This document shows, piece by piece, positions 44,896-64,000 of a stretch of 64,000 bases of DNA. Source of the DNA: Exaiptasia diaphana (taxonomy: Eukaryota > Cnidaria > Anthozoa > Actiniaria > Aiptasiidae); assembly GCF_001417965.1 (NCBI RefSeq), contig NW_018388036.1:551169-615168 (forward strand), written 5' to 3'. The stretch's first letter is position 1; the number at the start of each line of letters is the position of its first letter. The position numbers were made by a program, and so were the translations under genes. Under the pieces are notes generated by a model, which was not told the origin of the DNA, made no database searches, and saw only the letters and a program-made list of their open reading frames with translations.

Positions 44896-45652
44896 TGATA
44901 TTCTGAGTTCATAATCAGGTGTTTGCTGTGATCCGCTGACTCTCTTTATGCTAATTTCTGTTTTTTTTATTTCTTATAACGTATGGGCTCAAATTACCTT
45001 AAAGATAAGGCTTACAAATATAACTTTAAAAGATTATCATAGAAATTAGGAAGTTGCGCGCACAATGGGCAATATACAACTACTTGCGCATTTTCATATT
45101 AAGATTTTTAATCCCTTTGGTACCCTGGGAACCAGAGGCTGGATTTACTATTTCTTAAAGTTTATTTTATTTATAGTTTATGACAATGAGGCCGAAGTCG
45201 AAACCGTAAACCAGCTGGCTTACGGTTTCGGCCTTTAGCCTCAAGAACGGCGCTTCGCGCACGCAAATAAACTATAAGAAAGAGTAAATCCAGCCTCTGG
45301 TTCCCAGGGTATCCCTTTGGCGATAAGTAAAACAATTGGTACCAATTGCATTACAAAAGAAAGTGGGCAAAGCATTCTGGTAACAAATCGCCTATAGTGA
45401 GATTTTTTTGTCCTTAAAAAAGCTCGAAATTTTCATGTCCTTTCCTTCAAAAATCTAATGCCCCTTCCCTAAGTCAATTCGTTGTCTTTTCTTAGTCTTT
45501 TCCATTTCGTGCTAGAATAGCCATTTTGGTTGTTTCCCACTTTTTTATGTCATTTTAAATACGATACTAAGCTGATACTAAGTGGATGACAAGTTTGGAG
45601 CTCCTGTGTACCGTCCAAGAGAGGAGGTCTGGGATGAATCAGTAGAAGAAAG
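44896..45652. promoter_or_regulatory. Divergent promoter region of HOPX-like and NAGK genes
   Basis: The 757-bp gap between two start codons facing away from each other. It must hold both promoters. A 190-bp MITE occupies 45121-45310. No TATA box is obvious on either side. Confidence 0.45.
45121..45310. mobile_element. Palindromic MITE with 10-bp target duplication
   Basis: Ends TACCCTGGGAACCAGAGGCT and its complement CCTCTGGTTCCCAGGGT, with arms of about 28 bp and an inner GGCCGAAGTCGAAACCGTAA hairpin. The direct repeat ATCCCTTTGG flanks it at 45111-45120 and 45311-45320. A duplication of about 10 bp fits Mutator-like elements. It is inserted between two divergent genes. Confidence 0.85.
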
Positions 45653-48600
45653 ATGGCGGACGAGACGTATTTTGGCGGAATTGAGGGGTAATCTCATGTA
45701 AAGATGCTAACGATGCACTAATATTAATTTAACTATTATGTTTTTAATGCATTCTCAAGAGGTGGGACACATTCCAAAGCAGTTATACTTTCAAAAGATG
45801 GAAAAATTGTTGGACGAAGTGAAGGACTTGGCACGAATCACTGGGTAGGTCTCGGCATGTTACGTGGAATTCCAAGCTAAGTTTTGTCCAGAAAGTTTGT
45901 ACAACTTCAAAATAAAGTCTTGATATAAGAGCACAGGGTAAAAAATTATTTGGTAACTATTATATTTGTAATTTCAACCAATCTTCTCATTCATCCAACA
46001 CTCGCACAGTTGACATGTCGACAGCTCCGTATTTATAAAGCTTTAATATCTTAAGCTTATAGGATTCATAACGTGATAGAGAGAAATATATAACGTAAGA
46101 AGGTTGCAGGAAACCGAAAGCCAGGTTGAAAGATTAAATGATCAATCTCAAACTTTAAACATGATTTTAAACAACAGAATTAGTAAAAGTTAGCTGTATT
46201 CCATATTATTGATCTACTGTTTGTAACCTACACACATTATATATAACCCATGTACGTGTTTTATCGTCAGCTTGTTGGCATGGCAACATGTTTGGAAAGA
46301 GTTAACGAGATGGTAGAGAAAGCAAAAATAGATGCTGGTATTGACATCACGTTGCCATTGACATCTTTGGTATGTAAATGAGATTTCTCACTATTACAAA
46401 AGTGTAGTTTCTACAGGGGTGTGTGCAGGGGGTGGTTTCAAGGGCTTCAGAACATCCTCTTCCTTGACAGACAAAGTCTTTGAAATATGATACTTTCTTT
46501 GCCAAATTGTTACTAGGGTGATGCATTTTTGGATAGTCCAACAGTTTGTTCTGTATGAATCCAATATTACAATCAATCACCTTCTTCACAGTCCTCCCCC
46601 CTCTCCTACACTGCTCTCCCTCATGAAAACACTCCAGATTCCCTTGTAGCAGGGGGGGACTGTCTCCTTCAGGCTGACACTAGTTGAAAGTGACAATACC
46701 TTGTCAGATAAGGATGTAAATGTGCATTGTAGCCTCTGGATGTGTACTTCACTAGAGGGGTGAATAAGTTGAGAGTAGACACAGAGTTTCCAGTGTTATT
46801 GCTAATTCACTGATTAGTGCATTTGAACATTACAATCACTATATAAAGTGCTAGTGATATTAATCTTGACTTATGTTTTCTCTGCTCCATCATTCAATGT
46901 ACACCTACCTTTGAAAACATTGTCATAGAAAATAGGAGATTTGTATATAGTAAAAAGGAATAAATTAAAAAAGACCAAAGAAGATCACTGAGGCTGAATG
47001 CTCTCTTCTGTCTTGTTTTAACTTATAACTTTTTACTAAATTCAAATGTTCTATTTTCTATGGTGTTTCTGCAATTAGGTGTATGTAGCGTAACATTTGT
47101 TTGCTGTTTTCAGGGTTTATCTTTGAGTGGTTTAGATCAAAAGCAGCAAGAAGATGAAGCAATACAAACAATGAAGACAAAATATCCTAATTGCAGCATA
47201 AATTTTGATACTTGTGTTGATACTGTTGGAGCCATTTATACTGCATTTGAATCAGGTAATAGATGAGTAGAAAGATAGTAGTGACCTTGCATGAACAAAG
47301 CAAGCAAGCTATTTCATAAGTACCCTAAAAAACAGAAATCCTTTCTATGTCCAATGTGGAATGCTGTTTAGAGAGACAATCAATCAATCAGTCATTCAAG
47401 CAATCAATCCATCAAGTCTTTCAATCATTTGATTTATCAATCAATCAATTAATCAGTCAGTCAAGTCCTTCAGTCATTCAAACATTCATTCAACCAATCA
47501 TTCAAACTTTTAATCAATCAATAAATCAATCAAACATTCAATCAATAATCCAAGCATCCGATCAAGTCTTTCCATCATTCAATCTATCAATCAATCATTC
47601 AAACATGCAATCAGTCATCCAAGTTTCCAATCAATCAATTATTCAATCTTTTAATCAAAAATTCAATCATTCAATCAATAGATCTTTCCATAAATCATTC
47701 AATTATTTAATCATCAGGTTAATGTTCAATCGTACATTAAACTTACAGGGGGTGTTGTACTCATTGCTGGAACTGGATCCAATTGTCAACTATTAAATCC
47801 TAATGGAGAAACCTATCATTGTGGAGGATGGGGTCATCTGCTTGGAGATGAAGGAAGTGGTATGTGAAGGACATTTTGTTATTATTTTGTTGTTTCAATA
47901 TACATGTAACCTGCGAGACGAATATGATAAGTGTTACAACAATGTTCTGGGTGACTGATTATAGTGAAACAATGTAAGTCTAGTATGTCAAAGGCTAATT
48001 CCCTGATTTTGTTTTGTTTTTAGCTTACTGGATTGCTCACAAAGCCATTAAAACTGTATTTGATGCTGACGATGGGCTTGTTTCACCACCATTTGATGCG
48101 ACTTACATTAGGAAAGCAATGTATGATTTCTTCAAGGTATTACATGAATCAGCCATAAATTTACTGTACATACAGATTAAATAGGCCCTTTGCAGTTGGG
48201 GGTCATGTGACCACACCTACCTTGAATCAATTAGCAATGACAAAATGATGTTCAGAAATGGAAAGAGGGGATCAAAATATGTAAGAAGTCATAGTTTCAA
48301 GTCTCAACACTAAATATAATTTCAAAATTGATAGCAAATATAAAATTACTTTTTTTTTCTAAAGAAACATATGCAAAAACAGAACTATTCAGTTCAACTA
48401 AACGGTTCTATTTTCCCATACGTTTCTTTAGAAAAATCACTAATTTACATTTGCTGTCATTTTTGAAGTATTTAGAGTTGAGACTTGATTTTGCCACTTT
48501 ACCAACATAAACTTGCTCTTTCCATTTCTGGACATCATTTTTTGATAGCTGATTGATTTAAGGTAGGTGTGGTCACATGACCATCAGCTGCTAAGGGTCT

Positions 48601-49786
48601 ATTGTCAATGGGTAACAACAGGGACCACTTTGACAACACAGAATATTACATTCACTATAGTTTGATTTTTATATCAATGTAGATTAAAGATCAGTATGGA
48701 CTACTTGAGCATGCATACAAGAGCTTTGAGAAGTCTAAGTTTGCTCTGTTCTGCAAAAGAATTGCCGATGGTAAGATGAATGCTATGTAATCAAATGTAC
48801 AAGATTGTACTGAAAGACAATATGGCTAGCAATCAATAGGCTGTTCAATTTCAGTTTATGGTCTACTCAGGGGGGCAGGATTATGAACAAGACAAATAGC
48901 AAACTACAAAACTGCTTTTGATGCACATTTTTTGAAGTACATGGACTTGCAGCCTTGAAGTTCTTTTGTTATAGCTTGAATTATTTGATTGACAGGGGCT
49001 AATAATGACAATGATCCTTTATGTAAACACATTTTTGAATTGGCTGGAAGAGATCTTGGAAGTCATGTTAAAGCTCTAACCCCTAGGATAGATAAGGTAT
49101 GCGATCTTTGTTTGAGGGTTGGGGAGGTGTGTGGTACTTAACACTTCATCCACTGCCTGGAAGTACAAATCAGTTTCTATCAGATAAAATGTTGTATCTT
49201 TGGTTTCAGTCTTTGATTGACAGATCCGGAGGACTACAGATTCTTTGTGTCGGGTCTGTATGGAAAAGTTGGGAGTTACTCAAATCAGGTACCTGCAGTT
49301 TTGATGCACAGCAACTGAATGTAGTCCTTCATGGCTTCCTGTGGCATCTTGAAAGATATAACTGTGCCTTTACAATGAAGTAATAAAACTGGCCAGTGTG
49401 TGAGCAATGTTAAAGACATTCTTTCACACCTAAAGATAATTTTTTGTCCATCATTGCAAGTACAGCACAAGTTTTAACTTCAATGCAAAGCCACAATTAC
49501 TTTTAAACATGACACAGGAAGTTACCATTAAAGAGACAGACTATCACAATTAATCTGCTTTCATTTTTCTGATTCAATTATTAATCCATTCATACACAAT
49601 TTTTTTTGGTCAGGTTTTATAGAAACACTACAAGGAAATGATCAAACTCCTGTTATCAAGTCCTTCACACTTTATCGTCTAAAAGAGTCTTGTGCAGTTG
49701 GAGCAGCGGTGCTTGGGGCCAAAGTTATCAACCATAAGATTGATATAAATTATAACCAAACGATTGAAGTTTTATTCTCTTTATAA
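45653..49786 (+). CDS. NAGK: N-acetyl-D-glucosamine kinase
   Basis: Ten exons: 45653-45687, 45760-45844, 46271-46369, 47114-47255, 47749-47859, 48024-48136, 48683-48770, 48996-49096, 49210-49288, 49614-49786. All phases agree, giving 341 residues against about 344 in human. The ATP-binding start reads [22 protein letters not shown] follows, then the Asp of CVDTVGAI at the catalytic position, the sugar/ATP motif [30 protein letters not shown], and [14 protein letters not shown]. This is the BadF/BadG/NAGK fold of the ASKHA superfamily. The enzyme phosphorylates GlcNAc in the cytosol and so returns amino sugars from lysosomal breakdown to UDP-GlcNAc synthesis. Introns carry a 410-bp foldback element, a TCAA-rich tract and an AGTCTTC element. 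Confidence 0.94.
47380..47705. repeat. (TCAA)n-rich low-complexity tract, NAGK intron 4
   Basis: Long imperfect AATC/TCAA repeats. They create an open frame that is a pure artefact. The tract ends about 45 bp before exon 5. Similar tracts are at 55700-56055 and 59075-59360. Confidence 0.85.
48190..48602. mobile_element. Foldback element of about 410 bp
   Basis: GGTCATGTGACCACACCTAC near 48204 pairs with GTAGGTGTGGTCACATGACC near 48561-48582. Inner blocks (CAGAAATGGAAAGAG / CTCTTTCCATTTCTG; TTCTAAAGAAAC / GTTTCTTTAGAA) also pair. NAGK intron 6. Confidence 0.75.
49323..49542. mobile_element. Foldback element, AGTCTTC family, copy 5 (degenerate)
   Basis: AGTCCTTCATGG, CATCTTGAAAGATA, TTCTTTCACACCTA and TTTTAAACATGACACAGGAA keep the order of the family with many changes. 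It begins 35 bp after NAGK exon 9. Confidence 0.65.
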
Positions 49787-51519
49787 TCTATGGGAGGGGT
49801 AGGTTGTGGTAATTATGTCACACAGCTTTTGTACTTTAGGATAGCCATGATTATTTTAGACAGTGGAACATTAGACTTTTCTCTCAAAATATAATACTTA
49901 CATGTAATAAAATTTTCAAAACTAAGCAAAACATTGAAAAGAAAAGAAAAACAATCACAAGGGAAATTCTAAGCAATAGTCTTCCTTTTTCTATGACTGA
50001 TTCAGGCGATTTTATGTACATAGGTGAGATCATTTTGCCCTTACAATTGTTGCCATAAACAGCTTATCATGATCATAATTATTCAATTTTCAATGTTTTG
50101 CAGAAAATTTTCTTTTAAGTTATGACATGGCAGAAGGCAGTAAATTCAATTCAAGAATAAAAAAATAATGGTTTTAAATAAAACCAGTTGAATGTTAGTC
50201 TTTTATTTTACTATTTGGATAACTGACAATCAAACAACTCTCTGATAAAAATGATCCTTTATTAATAAAAGTATAATTATGTTATAATACAAGTAGGAAA
50301 GGGTAGAAAAGACAATTCACTATGCAAGTAAGAACTTGTGTCTTAATTGTAAACCTTACCCTATATGAACTGTCAATAGATTATTTTTATTTACGTTTGA
50401 ATGTGAAAACCCATATAAAGGCAGAAATGGGAAGATTTCTAGTCTTCAGAAAACAAACAAATGACCAAAGCAAGGAATTCATTCCTTCCTCTTGAAAACA
50501 GAAACAATCACCAAAAAATATAACAGACTCATATGAAATTAGCCGAAGGTAGTTAGTGTACAAAGGGTACACAGGTAGCCCAAGATTAAAGAAAAATCTT
50601 AGATAAAGAAATGATAAAATATTTTGACCTTCCTCTTAGATTGAACTCACAATAATACATTATAACCCCTCTTTATGACCTTTTCTTGTGAGCCTCACTC
50701 TTGAAAAGGCTCAACATCACAATATTGAGACACTGTCAACAACCTTGTGCTAATTTTTAACCTGTTTGTAATTTCTAACTTCACTTTGCTAGACTTTGTT
50801 CCCCAGTCTTTAATTTGCAAGTGTTAAAGGCATTTTTATGAGTCAAGTTAATCACCCTGTGGCACTTGACTATTTTCATCTTTCTTTTTGGCATCCAAAG
50901 GAAGTGTCCAGTACAAAAAAATAATGTTTCTGGTCATCCTCAAAACAAAGATGTGAAGTTGCTTTACTTCTTCAACTATTCTTTGCCAAGGACCATGATG
51001 TGACCAAAGACCATTCAGGGCCTCATGCCTCACAAAAACACTGATGACTAAGAAGTAGAGGCCTGATGAACTGGCTCTTATTTAAAGTTGTTAGAGCAAG
51101 GAAACTCTTTCAGCTTTGCAAGAGAAGAAGTCGCACAACAGATTATAACATCAATGTCTCCTGGCTTCTTGAATACTGTTGAATTGTATACAAGGAAAGC
51201 TCTGGTAACCTGGATCTTCTTCCCAACATATAAAGTACCTCTTTCCTCTTTATTATCAGCCTTGAAAGAGAAGAGATCACACAGCAAATAATATCAAATC
51301 TTCTTCCTTCCTAAAGTGGTAACAGTTTTGAAAGGAAGGGCCTGAGAGTTGTGTTCTTTTTCTCCAACTTTGATGATCTCTGTGCTTCCTTCTCAGCTTG
51401 AATGCCACATTACATCATCATCCTCCAAAGTCCCAGTAAATAAGAGGCCATATACATGTATATGAGCTTAGAAGTACATATGAGTATGAATTATGAAGAC
51501 AGAGAGATTATCAAATAAC
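49787..51519. other. Convergent intergenic: NAGK and SMC3 3' regions
   Basis: AATAAA at 49906-49911 is a candidate NAGK poly(A) signal. 51060-51480, next to the SMC3 stop, probably holds its 3' untranslated sequence and contains two loosely similar blocks (near 51115 and 51260). No further gene is supported. Confidence 0.5.
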
Positions 51520-63354
<11,835 letters not shown>

Positions 63355-64000
63355 CTAGAAAGCAAGAAAATTAGATTAGCAGGGACCGCAGAGCATGAAT
63401 TTGTTTTTGGGGATCTAGTGACGAGGAGGTATTAGGAGGGTTCGGAAATTTTTTTGAAATCTTGACTCTCGGAAATGTCATTTCCAGTGTTTTGAGGTGT
63501 TATCCAAGACATATTTACCGCACACACGGTCAGCGATAAATTATCAATAAAATCCCAAAGACTTCGCAAAAAAGCTTCAATTTTAATTATTCATGCTCAG
63601 TTTTTACACAATTTTTATAGAATATATATGGTGAAATTTTATAAGGAGGCTCTTCGCTTCTTTATTTAAGAAAATTCAAAACGTTGGAAAAATTATTGGG
63701 GGGAGGTGGGGGGGACTGTCCTTGATTAGCTATTATGCCACAAAGGTCTCTCATTCATTATCTACATGTGTAGTAGATATTATAAGATGATATTAGCATT
63801 TACATGAATGAAAAACCAAAGAAAGTGAAGGAATTGCTTTGCTTTCAATCAGAATGTTAGTCTCCTCACAGTCATTCTTAGTGGTGGGCTCTCTGTCCTC
63901 CGTCCCAGAAGAATGGCTGCGAGGAGACTATCAGAATAACCTATTTCTGGTTAATGTTGTATCAAAGTGTGATTTGCATTTCATAAGGATTCCATGTCAA
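63355..64000. other. SMC3 intron to window edge
   Basis: No coding sequence or clear element. A G-rich tract lies near 63700-63714. An inverted pair GTCTCCTC / GAGGAGAC occurs around 63871-63930. Confidence 0.5.

Noticed and set aside
47347-47796. 149-residue open frame rich in NQS
   Set aside because: It is the translation of an AATC microsatellite in a NAGK intron, running into the real exon 5 in a wrong frame.

Overview
The window is eukaryotic animal DNA, most likely from an anthozoan cnidarian such as a stony coral. That assignment is an inference. It rests on intron-rich genes with ordinary GT-AG introns, a GABA-B-like receptor, an intronless rhodopsin-like GPCR, and very dense short inverted-repeat elements and tRNA-derived SINEs. 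Almost every long reading frame is a shadow or a repeat. The real genes were rebuilt exon by exon from splice sites, reading phase and protein similarity recalled from memory.

Layout, left to right. 760-13593 (+): 3' part of a GABA-B-type class C GPCR, 16 coding exons, 5' exons outside the window. 16906-20186 (+): a two-exon gene of unknown family with a truncated LINE in its intron. 21570-31129 (-): complete SFXN5-like mitochondrial sideroflexin, 14 exons; its 4.1-kb intron 12 contains an intronless class A GPCR (22800-23855, -). 32917-42761 (-): complete ABLIM-type protein (four LIM domains plus villin headpiece), 15 coding exons. 43616-44895 (-): small HOPX-like homeodomain gene, divergent from 45653-49786 (+), a complete N-acetylglucosamine kinase (NAGK). 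51520-63354 (-): the last 27 exons of cohesin SMC3 (984 residues); the N-terminal ATPase half lies beyond the right edge. The genes share no pathway: receptors, mitochondrial transport, cytoskeleton, amino-sugar salvage and chromosome cohesion.

The most unusual content is in introns and intergenic DNA. Three copies of a type I hammerhead self-cleaving ribozyme lie in the GABA-B-like locus. They sit in two short insertions (about 108 and 315 bp) with the same outer termini and their own 16-bp and 13-bp target-site duplications, so they look like a tiny non-autonomous ribozyme retroelement. One insertion carries two ribozymes head to head in a 108-bp-arm palindrome. An SMC3 intron holds a separate 262-bp element with 30-bp terminal direct repeats and a 12-bp target-site duplication. 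Many foldback/MITE families recur across the window. Parts of exons are tandemly copied into neighbouring introns in both the GABA-B-like gene and SMC3.
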